Of a stretch of DNA of 64,000 nucleotides, positions 27,214 to 35,745 are shown piece by piece. Both the position numbers and the translations under genes were made by a program. The notes under the pieces were generated by a model. It saw nothing but the letters and a program-made list of their open reading frames with translations. It made no database searches and was not told where the DNA came from. Each line of letters begins with the position of its first letter. Within the stretch, counting starts at the first letter, position 1. This DNA is from Methylovorus menthalis (GTDB taxonomy: Bacteria > Pseudomonadota > Gammaproteobacteria > Burkholderiales > Methylophilaceae): positions 868,001-932,000 of the forward strand of contig NZ_JAJAQH010000006.1 of assembly GCF_020523625.1 (NCBI RefSeq), given 5' to 3'.

Positions 27214-27849
27214 TTAGTGCTTGTCTTGGCGGTTGATTTCCAGTGACTGCATCTGCCGGTCATGCCACTTGGACAAGACCAGTAGTGCTACGATGGCGCC
27301 TATCATGGCGCAGAACATATCTGATTGTGTGTCCCACACATCGCCTTGCGTCCCCAGAAACTCATCAGCCCCTTGCCCCATGGCAACGGCAGCTGCCCAT
27401 TCAATCAACTCATAAACCGAGCTGATGGCGAGCGCAATCGCCACGCACAGAAATGCCGTCATGCGGCGGCTGGTGAGATAGCGCATGCGCAGCAGTATCT
27501 CACGGGCGATCAATGCTGGCACAAAGCCTTGCATCAGATGGCCCAGTTTGTCGTACGGGTTGCGATCAAGCCCAAACCAATCCTGCACGTAAAAACCGAT
27601 GGGCACACGGGCGTAGGTATAAGTGCCGCCGACAATGAGTACCCAGGCATGCAAGCCAATCAGCACGTAAAGCAGATTGGTGAGCCTGAATTGACGATAA
27701 GTGGCCGTCAGCAAGGGCAGGGCAATCATGACTGGCAGCGTTTCCATCAGCCATGTGAGGCGGTCATAGGGAGTGATGCCGGATACCAGCAAGGCGAGCA
27801 ATACGCCAAAGGCAAAGGTAAGGGGAAGTTTGGTAGTTTGCATGATCAC
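27214..27849 (-). CDS. YjdF-like inner membrane protein (DUF2238)
   Basis: A 211-residue membrane protein with about five or six hydrophobic helices. The conserved core YDKLGHLMQGFVPALIAREILLR and SVYELIEWAAAVAMGQGADEFLGTQGDVWDTQ matches the DUF2238/YjdF family, whose function is not established. The conserved His, Glu and Asp residues in these loops suggest a catalytic or metal site, which is inference. Single gene on the minus strand. Confidence 0.82.
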   Translation of the reverse strand: MIMQTTKLPLTFAFGVLLALLVSGITPYDRLTWLMETLPVMIALPLLTATYRQFRLTNLLYVLIGLHAWVLIVGGTYTYARVPIGFYVQDWFGLDRNPYDKLGHLMQGFVPALIAREILLRMRYLTSRRMTAFLCVAIALAISSVYELIEWAAAVAMGQGADEFLGTQGDVWDTQSDMFCAMIGAIVALLVLSKWHDRQMQSLEINRQDKH

Positions 27850-27964
27850 GCTCTTGTTGGCAGGTGGTGCATCATAGCCAGCCTGGCGCGCTGCGACAAT
27901 GCTGCTTTGTGCGCTGGATCATGGGCTACCCACAGCTGGCAGCTTGCGGTATATTTCATACAAG

Positions 27965-27984
27965 GCCGCTAACAAGCGGCTTTT
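27965..27984 (+). terminator. Terminator-like hairpin upstream of a small gene
   Basis: GCCGCT-AACA-AGCGGC followed by TTTT. It lies about 43 bases before the ATG of the small gene at 28028 and after a TATATT-like sequence (about 27951), so it could act as an attenuator for that gene. Promoter assignment is weak. Confidence 0.45.
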
Positions 27985-28027
27985 CTCAAGCTGGCCTTTT
28001 CATTTGAATCACCTAATTGGGAGCGCA

Positions 28028-28270
28028 ATGCCATCGCTTTACAAAAATCGTGACGAACGTGTGCAGGATGTGATGCTGGCCTATCTGAATGTCGAGCAGT
28101 CCCGGCGATTTTCACTCACCCATGGTAATCGCTATCTGCCATTTACCGATCTGGAAAAAGAGATGTTGCTGGAAGATAAAGCCTGGGCCATGGCACGGCT
28201 GGTGATCGACAAGATCATGCGCTTGCCGCCACCCATAAAGGCCAGCGATTATCCTGCCCCCAGCCTTTGA
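28028..28270 (+). CDS. Small conserved-looking protein of unknown function
   Basis: An 80-residue soluble, charged protein with no domain I recognise. GGGAG lies 5 bases before the ATG, which supports translation. The sequence is mixed helix-like (DERVQDVMLAYLNVEQSRRF, DLEKEMLLEDKAWAMARLVI), with no signal peptide or membrane segment. It stands alone between the divergent yjdF-like gene and the convergent SDR gene. Confidence 0.65.
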   Translation: MPSLYKNRDERVQDVMLAYLNVEQSRRFSLTHGNRYLPFTDLEKEMLLEDKAWAMARLVIDKIMRLPPPIKASDYPAPSL

Positions 28271-28308
28271 CTACTGTATTTTTAGTCTAGAGACACGCCA
28301 ATAAGTTT

Positions 28309-29055
28309 TTACGCAGTCTGCGCCTGAACAATCTGGCCGCTGACGCCAGCGCTGTCTTTCCCCATCAAATAGAGATACACCGACATCAGACTCTCGGCTA
28401 ACGGTAAGGAGTCATGGACTTCACCAGGATGGCTTTTCTTGCGTTGAGGTGATTGCGCCGGCCCGGGTATCACGGCATTCAGGCGCACATTCGGTGTACT
28501 TTCCAGCTCAAGTGCCCAGGTTTTTACCAAGTGCTCAACCGCTTGTTTGCTGATGCCATGGCTGCCCCAATAGGCACCTGCCTGATGTCCGGCAGTCGAC
28601 GATGTGAAAATAACCGAGGTATCTGCGCCACGTTTCAGCAATGGCAAACAGGCTTTGGTCAAGGCAAACGGCGCAATCACATTCACCTTGAACATGCTTT
28701 CAAACTGCTCCATTGTCTGAATCTCCAGCGGGCTCAGGTTAACGTAATGGGCGGCATTATGCAGAATGCCGTCCAGGCGACCTAGTTGCTGGTATATGCC
28801 TTCTGCCATCGCCGTAAAAGACGGCTCATCGGTTTTACTCAAGTCCAGTGGAAAAATCACCGCCTGCGGATAGCCTGCGGCTTCGATGGCGTCGTAAACC
28901 GCCTCCAGCTTTTTCAGCGTACGACCACACAAAATGACAGTGGCACCATGGCGCGCAAACGCCAATGAGGCCTCCCGGCCTATGCCCTGGCCTGCACCAG
29001 TGACAAGAATGACGCGGTCTGCTAACAGTTGGGCAGGGGCTTGGTAGTTGTGCAT
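28309..29055 (-). CDS. SDR-family oxidoreductase (YciK-like) with altered active site
   Basis: A 248-residue short-chain dehydrogenase. The cofactor motif is VTGAGQGIGREA near the N-terminus and the structural LHNAA motif is present. Aligned to YciK-type enzymes, the catalytic Ser of IFTSST and the Lys of GISK are kept, but the usual Tyr of YxxxK is His here (GSHGISK). Activity could therefore be changed or lost. The tail PGPAQSPQRKKSHPGE fits the YciK group. It is 11 bases downstream of the small membrane protein gene. Confidence 0.82.
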   Translation of the reverse strand: MHNYQAPAQLLADRVILVTGAGQGIGREASLAFARHGATVILCGRTLKKLEAVYDAIEAAGYPQAVIFPLDLSKTDEPSFTAMAEGIYQQLGRLDGILHNAAHYVNLSPLEIQTMEQFESMFKVNVIAPFALTKACLPLLKRGADTSVIFTSSTAGHQAGAYWGSHGISKQAVEHLVKTWALELESTPNVRLNAVIPGPAQSPQRKKSHPGEVHDSLPLAESLMSVYLYLMGKDSAGVSGQIVQAQTA

Positions 29056-29066
29056 GAAACTTCAAT

Positions 29067-29462
29067 CTAGATAGAGATGGTGTTGGCGTTTTGAATGATG
29101 ATGGCGCCCTGGCTGGGCAGCATCCATTCAATGATCAGCGTAAAGATAGCAATGAAAATACTGGCGAAAAATGCTGTCCAGAAGCCGGAAAGCTGAAAGC
29201 CTTTCACCAGTTTTGCCACCAGCATAATCATCAAGGCATTGATGACCAGGACAAAGAAGCCCAGCGTCACCAGGGTGATCGGCAGGGTCAGGAAAAACAG
29301 GATAGGGCGGATGATGGCGTTGGCAAAGCCCAACACCAATGCAGACACGAGTAGCGATGGCACCCCGCTGAACTTGATGCCGCTAAACAGGTAGCTGGCC
29401 ACCCAGAGCGACAGGCTCATGATGGCCCAATGGAGGAGGAAGTTCGAGAGATCTGCGTTCAT
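29067..29462 (-). CDS. Phage-holin-4-like small membrane protein
   Basis: A 131-residue protein with four hydrophobic helices, matching the chromosomally encoded Phage_holin_4_2 (formerly DUF360) family by phrases such as GFANAIIRPILFFLTLPIT and VINALMIMLVAKLVKGF. The function of this family in host genomes is unknown; it is not evidence for a phage here. It lies between hpnE and the SDR gene on the same strand. Confidence 0.78.
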   Translation of the reverse strand: MNADLSNFLLHWAIMSLSLWVASYLFSGIKFSGVPSLLVSALVLGFANAIIRPILFFLTLPITLVTLGFFVLVINALMIMLVAKLVKGFQLSGFWTAFFASIFIAIFTLIIEWMLPSQGAIIIQNANTISI

Positions 29463-29477
29463 CGATGGCTTTCTGTG

Positions 29478-30809
29478 TCAGGAGGTGAGGGATAGTGTGA
29501 TGTGCTGGGCGCATTGTACGCCGCTGCGGATGGCGCCTTCAATGGTGGCGGGATAATCTCCCGCCACATAATCGCCTGCCAGATAGAGATTACTTAGGTC
29601 GGTTCGCATGGTCGGGCGAGATAATCCGGCGGTGCAGCTGAATGTGGCGCGTTTTTCGGCGATGACTTTATACCAGTAGATGGGCGCCTTGAGCGCCGGG
29701 TAGTGATCGCGCAGTTCGGCCAGCACGATCTCGGCCAAGGCATCCTGTCGCAAGGACTGGTGTGCGCCCTCGGCACTGATGACAACGGCAATCAGGCCGT
29801 GTTGCCCATCCAGTTGACCACGATCAAATACCCACTGACTGATGCCAGCATTGAGGCCCAGCATGGGAAAGTCGAGCGCTACGCTGGTATCAAACTGGAA
29901 GTAAACCGTATAGATGGGCTGATATTGCAGGCTTGCCAGTGACTGTTGCAATGCCTCGGTACCGGGCAGCCCGGCAAGCAATGGGCCCGCCCGGAAAGGT
30001 TGGCAGGCCAGCACGACATGCGTATAAAGCGCGCTATTCTGATCTTCGGTATGGAGCCAGTACATGCTGTCTTCGGCTTCTATCTTGTGCACTCCTTTGC
30101 GCAAGTGCACTTCCCCTGCATGTTGCTTGATATCTTCAATGAGCGGTGCGATCAGCAGCGTGGATAAATCCTGCTTGGGGAGTAGTAGGTGGCTATCCTG
30201 TTTGCGGCGGGCAAAACTATCGCGCAGAACGTTGACGAATACCTGTGCGCTTGCCTGATCAATCGGCGTGTTGAGCGCACCGAGGCACAGGGGCTCCCAC
30301 AGGCAGCGTATCAGTGTCGGTGTTTGTTTGCGGTCATGGAGCAACGCCAGCACGGAAATGTCGCGTCCCAGTTTGAATCGGCGCAGCTGTAGCCAGCTCA
30401 TGAAGCGGATGGCGGAGAAGCGCTCGCTCCAACTCAAGCCTTTGGCGCGCAATAAACCTACCAGCAAATGCAGCGGCGCTGGCCAGGCATCTGCCGCCTG
30501 CAGTTCAAACCCTTCCGCCAGGCGCAAATCCAATGGCAAGCGCATCAGGGCCTGCGCTTCATCCACGCCCGCTTGCGACAGCAGCGCCAGGGTTTGTTGA
30601 TATGCACCCAGCAGGATATGTTGACCATTATCCAACCGGGCACCTTTCCAGCTCAGGCTGCGCGCGCGCCCTCCAGCCTGCGGGGCGGACTCCAGTACAG
30701 TGACATTGACGCCTTGTCTCGCCAGGCTGGCGCCAGCGGCCAAGCCCGCACAGCCTGCCCCAATAATGCCGACATGCGCGTTAGCTAGAGACAATGATGG
30801 CGTCGACAT
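29478..30809 (-). CDS. hpnE: Hydroxysqualene dehydroxylase
   Basis: FAD-dependent amine-oxidase-type enzyme that reduces hydroxysqualene to squalene, the last step of the HpnCDE route toward hopanoids. The Rossmann FAD motif GIIGAGCAGLAAG is near the N-terminus, and the C-terminus NLYLAGDYVAGDYPATIEGA is typical of the family's second FAD contact. I take the ATG at 30809 (MSTPSLSLANAHVG); the frame extends upstream into hpnD without a ribosome site. Length 443. Confidence 0.9.
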   Translation of the reverse strand: MSTPSLSLANAHVGIIGAGCAGLAAGASLARQGVNVTVLESAPQAGGRARSLSWKGARLDNGQHILLGAYQQTLALLSQAGVDEAQALMRLPLDLRLAEGFELQAADAWPAPLHLLVGLLRAKGLSWSERFSAIRFMSWLQLRRFKLGRDISVLALLHDRKQTPTLIRCLWEPLCLGALNTPIDQASAQVFVNVLRDSFARRKQDSHLLLPKQDLSTLLIAPLIEDIKQHAGEVHLRKGVHKIEAEDSMYWLHTEDQNSALYTHVVLACQPFRAGPLLAGLPGTEALQQSLASLQYQPIYTVYFQFDTSVALDFPMLGLNAGISQWVFDRGQLDGQHGLIAVVISAEGAHQSLRQDALAEIVLAELRDHYPALKAPIYWYKVIAEKRATFSCTAGLSRPTMRTDLSNLYLAGDYVAGDYPATIEGAIRSGVQCAQHITLSLTS

Positions 30810-30859
30810 GGTGTTTATGCGTAAAGCAAAGCAGGAGGGAAATGCATCGCGCGGATGCT

Positions 30860-31696
30860 CTAGTTGCGCAGCCAGGTGCTGAACGCCAGCCACATTTTGC
30901 GCAGACCACCAAGCGACGTACGTGAATTGAGCACTTTTTCGGCGCCGTCGGCCTTGATTTCACGTAGCAGCGTGCGGTAAATGGCCGACATCATGAGGCC
31001 TGTACGTTGCGTTTTACGGTCTTCCTGTGGCAACTCGCCCAGGGCGCGCTCATAGTAGGACTCGGCCCGGGAAATCTGAAAATCAAGCAACTCCCGGACT
31101 TGCGGTGTTTCATGCCCATGCAGGATATCGATTTCGGTGACGCAGAAGCGGGCCAATTCATCCTGCGGCAGGTAAATGCGGTCGCGCCGTGCATCCTCCC
31201 CCACATCGCGAATGATATTGGTAAGCTGAAATGCCATGCCAAGATCCAGCGCATATTGCTCGGTAGCTGGATTACGGTAGCCAAAAATGGCGGCGGATAA
31301 TAGGCCAACCACGCTGGCGACGCGGTAGCAATAGAGCTCAAGTGCGGCAAAGTTGGCATAGCGATTCTGCTCGCAATCCATCTCCATGCCAGCGATGATC
31401 TCAATAAAGTGTTGTTCTTGCAGTTGGTAGGTGTTGATCGGCCCTTGTAATGCCTTGCTGACCGGATGTTGCGGATTGCCCGCATACAAGCCGTGAATCT
31501 CTTCGCGCCACCAGGCTAGCTTGGTGCGGGCAATGCCGATATCGGTGCATTCGTCGGCAATATCATCGACCTCACGACAGAAGGCATAAAGCGCGGTAAT
31601 GGCATCGCGCTGCGGCTTGGGCAGGAAGCGAAAGCTGGCGTAAAAACTGGAGCCGCTGGCAGCGGCTTTGTTCTCGCAATATTCTTGTGGGGACAA
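30860..31696 (-). CDS. hpnD: Presqualene diphosphate synthase
   Basis: Condenses two farnesyl diphosphates to presqualene diphosphate. It is a squalene/phytoene-synthase fold protein with the two aspartate-rich motifs: FCREVDDIADE and the second around QLTNIIRDVGEDARRDRIYLP. Length 278. It lies 16 bases downstream of hpnC and upstream of hpnE, the order of known hopanoid loci. The squalene-hopene cyclase gene is not in this window. Confidence 0.93.
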   Translation of the reverse strand: MSPQEYCENKAAASGSSFYASFRFLPKPQRDAITALYAFCREVDDIADECTDIGIARTKLAWWREEIHGLYAGNPQHPVSKALQGPINTYQLQEQHFIEIIAGMEMDCEQNRYANFAALELYCYRVASVVGLLSAAIFGYRNPATEQYALDLGMAFQLTNIIRDVGEDARRDRIYLPQDELARFCVTEIDILHGHETPQVRELLDFQISRAESYYERALGELPQEDRKTQRTGLMMSAIYRTLLREIKADGAEKVLNSRTSLGGLRKMWLAFSTWLRN

Positions 31697-31712
31697 GGGA
31701 TGCTCCGGGTAA

Positions 31713-32564
31713 TTATTTAGCGCGTACAGCCTTGTACAGCATCAGCGCCCAGTCATAGGGCTTGAGCACAGGCCGCTGGGTGAACATGTCACCGCGTGAT
31801 TTATGCAGCTTTTGCAGGATGCGCTCGCCGCCTGCAATGATAGTGCGCATTTCGAGCCCGGTGCGGCCGGGCAGGGCCTTGCCGAGCGGCGCGCCTGATT
31901 GCAGCAGCCGACGGGCGCGGTTGATCTGGAATTCCATGAACAGGCCCCAGGTGCCGCTGCTGTCAGAATTGGCAATCTGCTTTTCTTCAATGCGGTATTT
32001 GCGCATTTCATCAAGGGGGAAGTAGATGCGGTCTTTCTTGTAGTCTATCTCCACATCCTGCAAAAAGTTGATGAGTTGCAGGGAGGAGCAGATGGCATCG
32101 GAGAGCCCGGTATTGCGTGGGGTGGCCGCCTGGTAGAGATGCAGCAGCAGACGTCCGACCGGGTTGGCGGAACGTCGACAGTAATCCATGACTTCACCGA
32201 AATTTTCGTAGCGGCTTTTCACCACATCCTGGCTGAAGGCATCCAGCAGGTCGTAAAAAGGCTGCAAGGGTAAGCTGTGACGTTTAATGGTGTCGGCCAG
32301 GGTGATGAAAAATGCGGTTGTGGGCGTATTGCCCTGAGCAATCAGGTGCAGCTCCTGCCGAAATCCATCCAGCAGCGCCAGACGCTGCTCGGGAGTATGA
32401 TCACCTTCATCCGCAAAGTCATCGGCTTGCCGCGCAAACGAATAGATCACGCCGATAGGGCGTCTAAGCCGCATGGGCAGCAGCACTGAGGCAACAGGGA
32501 AGTTTTCGTAGTGCGCACTGGCGTGGGCCAGGCTTTCGGCAGTAACGGCTTGGGATGTATTCAT
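31713..32564 (-). CDS. hpnC: Squalene synthase-like HpnC (hydroxysqualene synthase)
   Basis: Converts presqualene diphosphate to hydroxysqualene in the three-enzyme route. The aspartate motifs are FARQADDFADEG and QLINFLQDVEIDYKKDRIYFP. Length 283. First gene of the leftward hpnC-hpnD-hpnE group, divergent from mtnP with about 130 bases between starts. Confidence 0.92.
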   Translation of the reverse strand: MNTSQAVTAESLAHASAHYENFPVASVLLPMRLRRPIGVIYSFARQADDFADEGDHTPEQRLALLDGFRQELHLIAQGNTPTTAFFITLADTIKRHSLPLQPFYDLLDAFSQDVVKSRYENFGEVMDYCRRSANPVGRLLLHLYQAATPRNTGLSDAICSSLQLINFLQDVEIDYKKDRIYFPLDEMRKYRIEEKQIANSDSSGTWGLFMEFQINRARRLLQSGAPLGKALPGRTGLEMRTIIAGGERILQKLHKSRGDMFTQRPVLKPYDWALMLYKAVRAK

Positions 32565-32649
32565 GGCTGGGTGAAGTATGCCACAAAATGCCGTGCTTAA
32601 AGCTTGCGGAGAGGGCGCATCTGCAGAATTTACCGCGGCCGCTTTGCGT

Positions 32650-32655
32650 TACAAT
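32650..32655 (+). promoter_or_regulatory. TACAAT -10 element upstream of mtnP
   Basis: TACAAT lies 42 bases before the mtnP ATG, a distance that leaves room for a short leader with its ribosome site (AGGAA at about 32686). The -35 region is not well conserved. Confidence 0.4.
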
Positions 32656-32697
32656 CGCGGATACTTTTTTGATAAACCGAACGCTAGGAATTTTTTA

Positions 32698-33444
32698 ATG
32701 CTGGGAATCATAGGCGGTACCGGGCTTACGCAGTTGGCCAACCTCAAGATCACAAGACGGCAGCTTATTCGCACCCCTTATGGCGAGCCATCAGGGCCAT
32801 TAACCTTTGGTGAGCTGGGTGGCAAGTCGGTGGTCTTTCTGGCGCGCCATGGCAGCGGGCATACCATTCCTCCGCATGGTGTCAATTACCGGGCCAACAT
32901 GTGGGCGCTGCATTCTGAGGGCGTGCGTGACATTGTTGCCGTCGCCACTGTCGGCGGTATTCATGCCGATTTGGGGCCGGGCACCATCGCCTTGCCAGAC
33001 CAGATTATTGATTACACCCATGGCCGTAAAAACACCTACTACGATGACGTGGACAAGCCGGTGATCCACATTGACTTCACCGAGCCTTATTGTCCGCGCT
33101 TGCGCGGCCTTTGCCTGCAGGCTTCGCGCCAGTCTGGCGAACCGCTGGTTGATGGTGGCGTCTATGCCGCCATGCAGGGGCCGAGGCTGGAAACGGCGGC
33201 CGAGATCAACAAGCTGGAACGCGACGGCGCCACCATGGTCGGAATGACAGGCATGCCGGAAGCCGTGCTGGCGCGTGAGCTGGAGATCAGCTACGCCGCC
33301 ATTTGTCCGGTGGTTAACCATGCGGCTGGTCGTGGCAGTAGCGTGCATGGTATTCGTTATGAAGACATAGGCGCCGTGCTGGATCAAACTATGGAGCGTG
33401 TGCGCCATTTGATAGAACAGGTGGTGATGAGTCATGCCGATTAG
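32698..33444 (+). CDS. mtnP: S-methyl-5'-thioinosine phosphorylase
   Basis: Phosphorolyses methylthioinosine (or methylthioadenosine) in polyamine by-product salvage. The start [13 protein letters not shown] has the phosphate-binding [23 protein letters not shown] and [16 protein letters not shown] are family signatures. The VVNHAAG near the C-terminus has Asn in place of the Asp used for adenine recognition, which favours the methylthioinosine enzyme described in Pseudomonas. I chose the ATG at 32698 with AGGAA upstream; a longer frame back to 32578 has no support. Length 248. Confidence 0.88.
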   Translation: MLGIIGGTGLTQLANLKITRRQLIRTPYGEPSGPLTFGELGGKSVVFLARHGSGHTIPPHGVNYRANMWALHSEGVRDIVAVATVGGIHADLGPGTIALPDQIIDYTHGRKNTYYDDVDKPVIHIDFTEPYCPRLRGLCLQASRQSGEPLVDGGVYAAMQGPRLETAAEINKLERDGATMVGMTGMPEAVLARELEISYAAICPVVNHAAGRGSSVHGIRYEDIGAVLDQTMERVRHLIEQVVMSHAD

Positions 33445-33967
33445 GCCTGTATTGCGGATGGGTGATCCGCTGCTGTTGCAAAAAGCCGCGCCGGTGACGG
33501 CGTTTGATACTCCCGAGCTGCAGGCCTTGATCCAAGACATGGAAGACACCATGGCGCACATGAACGGGGCTGGCATCGCGGCGCCCCAGATTGGAGTCAG
33601 CCTGCGCGTGGTGATTTTTGGAGTGGGTAAAAATCCACGCTATCCCGATGCCGAGCAAGTGCCCTATACCGTGCTGATCAACCCAACCCTGCAACCCGTG
33701 AATGATGAGCAGGAAGATGGCTGGGAAGGCTGCCTTTCCGTGCCGGGCATGCGCGGCATCGTGCCACGGTATACCCGCCTGCATTACACCGGGTTTGACC
33801 AGTATGGCAACCCGATAGATCGCCTGGTGAGCGACTTTCATGCCCGTGTTGTGCAGCATGAATGTGATCATCTGGATGGCATCCTTTACCCCATGCGCAT
33901 CCGCGATCTGGCGAATTTCGGCTTTCAGGATGTGTTGTTTCCGAATGCCGATCTGGCGGATGACTGA
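33434..33967 (+). CDS. def: Peptide deformylase
   Basis: Removes the formyl group from nascent protein N-termini. All three motifs are present: [18 protein letters not shown] with the metal Cys, and QHECDHLDG with the metal histidines. Length 177. It overlaps the end of mtnP by 11 bases. It could be a second deformylase, because it is not beside fmt here. Confidence 0.93.
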   Translation: MPIRPVLRMGDPLLLQKAAPVTAFDTPELQALIQDMEDTMAHMNGAGIAAPQIGVSLRVVIFGVGKNPRYPDAEQVPYTVLINPTLQPVNDEQEDGWEGCLSVPGMRGIVPRYTRLHYTGFDQYGNPIDRLVSDFHARVVQHECDHLDGILYPMRIRDLANFGFQDVLFPNADLADD

Positions 33968-33973
33968 ATACGC

Positions 33974-33982
33974 TGGTATAAT
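33974..33982 (+). promoter_or_regulatory. Extended -10 promoter of tRNA-Ser
   Basis: TGGTATAAT is an extended -10 (TGN plus TATAAT), ending 54 bases before the tRNA. No good -35 is seen at 17 bases, which fits an extended -10 promoter. Confidence 0.6.
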
Positions 33983-34036
33983 TTTGCGATTGTTTGCAGC
34001 GCGGTTAGTCATACGCAGCGTGAAGCAAGCGTTTCC

Positions 34037-34126
34037 GGAAGAGTGGCAGAGCGGTTTAATGCAACAGTCTTGAAAACTGTCGTGGGTTCACGCCCACCGT
34101 GAGTTCGAATCTCACCTCTTCCGCCA
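34037..34126 (+). tRNA. tRNA-Ser(TGA)
   Basis: A class II tRNA with acceptor stem GGAAGAG/CTCTTCC, anticodon stem ACAGT/ACTGT with loop CTTGAAA (anticodon TGA), long variable arm, T-arm GTGAG/CTCAC and encoded CCA. Decodes UCA-type serine codons. It is the last host gene before the integrase and is the probable attachment site of the prophage. Confidence 0.97.
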
Positions 34127-34261
34127 GAACACCATTCGCTGATGTTCGTCAGCGTTCCAAAATACCCCACGAAATAACACAAATCCTTTATTAGCAGGTA
34201 CTATAGCCCCGTTTGGGGTTCGCGCTTGTTCGCGTTCGTTCGTCTACAGCCGGGGCAAAAG

Positions 34262-34313
34262 TGTGGTAACTTTTTGACGAGTTACCACATGGTGCAAAAA
34301 AGTTACCACATGG
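34262..34313. repeat. Three GTTACCACA motifs upstream of integrase
   Basis: TGTGGTAACTTTTT (34262-34275) and AAAAAGTTACCACA (34297-34310) form a perfect 14-bp inverted repeat. GTTACCACATGG occurs twice in direct orientation (34281-34292 and 34302-34313), 21 bp apart, which is two helical turns. They sit between the attachment site and the integrase coding region and may be integrase arm sites or an operator for int. Confidence 0.7.
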
Positions 34314-35524
34314 CAAAAAGTCTGACAGAGATTCAATGTCGCAATGCGACCAGTGAGGGAAAGAAGATCCGCAAGCTTAGTGATGGCGCTGGGCTGTATT
34401 TGTGGGTTTACGACTCGGGTGAAAAGTATTGGCGCTATCGATATGTGATCGATGGCAAAGAAAAATCGCTCAGCTTAGGGGTATACCCCAAGGTGACTTT
34501 GCAATCGGCTCGAAAATTGGCGGTTGAGAAGGGATGTTTGCTCGCAAACGGTAAAGATCCCTCCCAGGAGCGCAAGCTGGCCAAGATCGAGCGAAAGATC
34601 GCAGCTGATAATTCTTTTGAGTCGGTTGCGCGGGAGTGGTACGGGAAATATCTGCGTACGTGGGTGGATTCGCACGCGGCAGACGTCATGCGGCGCCTGG
34701 AATACAACATATTTCCCAAGATTGGAAAACGGCCGATCTCCCAAATCACTGGTCCTGAGCTGTTGGACGTTATACAGGACATTGAGCGCCGAGGTGCTTT
34801 TGATGCGGCTCATAAGACATTGGGTATGGTTGGCCAGGTGTTTCGGTATGGCATTGCCACTGGCCGCTGCGCGTATGATCTGGCTGCAGCCCTACGTGGC
34901 GCCCTGACTCCAGTGAATCGAAAGCACCAACCGGCAGTCAGGCCGGAGAAATTTCCGCAGCTGATGCGAGATATCGCTAAATACCACCAGACCGGTGGCC
35001 TGGATACGCAATACGGGATCCAGTTGCTGGCGCATACGTTTCTTCGTACAGGTGAATTGATCGGAAGCCGATGGAGTGAGGTCAATTTTGAAGAGCGGAT
35101 CTGGGAAATTCCAGCCGAGCGAATGAAGATGAACAATGCTCACCTGGTGCCATTGTCTGACCAGGTGATTGCAATTTTAAATGCCCTTAAGCCTCTCTCC
35201 AGGGGGAGTGATTTTATTCTTCCTGGTCGTAACCACATGGTGAGCATCAGCAACAACACGATACTGAGCGCTTTATACAAGCTGGGTTACAAAGGGAAAA
35301 TGACAGGGCATGGTTTCAGATCGGTGGCGTCGACCATACTGAACGAGACTGGATTTAACCCTGATGTGATCGAGCGCCAGCTTGCCCATTCAGAGCGCAA
35401 TGAGGTGCGTGGGGCTTATAACCGTGCGGAGTACATCAAGGACCGGCGCTACATGATGCAATGGTGGTCTGATTACATCGATGCGGTGACAGAAGGCCGG
35501 AAGCCTGAGCCTCCGGTCCTATGA
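34310..35524 (+). CDS. int: P4-type tyrosine recombinase (phage integrase)
   Basis: Site-specific recombinase for integration into tRNA-Ser. The N-terminal DUF4102 domain is visible (KIRKLSDGAGLYLWV, SLGVYPKVTLQSARKLA), then a SAM-like core-binding domain, then the catalytic domain with RTGELIGSRWSEV, the H-x-x-R motif in GHGFRSVAST and LAHSERNEVRGAYNRAEY with the Tyr nucleophile near the end. I use the ATG at 34310 (MAKSLTEIQ), the family N-terminus; a frame from 34226 and an ATG at 34289 exist. Length 404. It runs into the AlpA gene tail to tail. Confidence 0.93.
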   Translation: MAKSLTEIQCRNATSEGKKIRKLSDGAGLYLWVYDSGEKYWRYRYVIDGKEKSLSLGVYPKVTLQSARKLAVEKGCLLANGKDPSQERKLAKIERKIAADNSFESVAREWYGKYLRTWVDSHAADVMRRLEYNIFPKIGKRPISQITGPELLDVIQDIERRGAFDAAHKTLGMVGQVFRYGIATGRCAYDLAAALRGALTPVNRKHQPAVRPEKFPQLMRDIAKYHQTGGLDTQYGIQLLAHTFLRTGELIGSRWSEVNFEERIWEIPAERMKMNNAHLVPLSDQVIAILNALKPLSRGSDFILPGRNHMVSISNNTILSALYKLGYKGKMTGHGFRSVASTILNETGFNPDVIERQLAHSERNEVRGAYNRAEYIKDRRYMMQWWSDYIDAVTEGRKPEPPVL

Positions 35525-35734
35525 CGCAGTTTTTGAATTGCGGGATTTTTGAAGTAGCCAAGCGTCGACTTCATGCTCTAGCCAACCAGATTTGCGCCCC
35601 AACTTTATAGGCTGGGGGAATCCCTCGGTATTGATCAGTCGATAAAGCGAGGTTTTCTTTAGGCTGATTTTTGCAAGGAGGGTCTCGATCGATAACACTT
35701 GAAGGCCGCTGATGGTTGGGTCAATTAGATTCAT
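35519..35734 (-). CDS. AlpA-family phage transcriptional regulator
   Basis: A 71-residue winged-helix protein with the AlpA pattern: LLAKISLKKTSLYRLINTEGFPQPIKLGRKSGWLEHEVDAWL, split here by family alignment into HTH and wing. AlpA-type proteins activate integrase or act as excisionase. The ATG at 35734 has GGAGAG 4 bases upstream; an ATG at 35746 is possible. Last gene of the leftward operon; its stop overlaps the integrase stop region by 6 bases. Confidence 0.85.
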   Translation of the reverse strand: MNLIDPTISGLQVLSIETLLAKISLKKTSLYRLINTEGFPQPIKLGRKSGWLEHEVDAWLLQKSRNSKTAS

Positions 35735-35745
35735 GATGCTCTCCA

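Noticed and set aside
29067-29462. Holin-like gene as a sign of a second phage remnant
   Set aside because: The family is common as a chromosomal membrane protein and its neighbours are hopanoid genes; no other phage gene is nearby.
34127-34260. Hairpin CCCC-GTTT-GGGG and TTCG repeats just after the tRNA as attL core
   Set aside because: The core must match attR, which is outside the window; the short hairpin gives no specific evidence.
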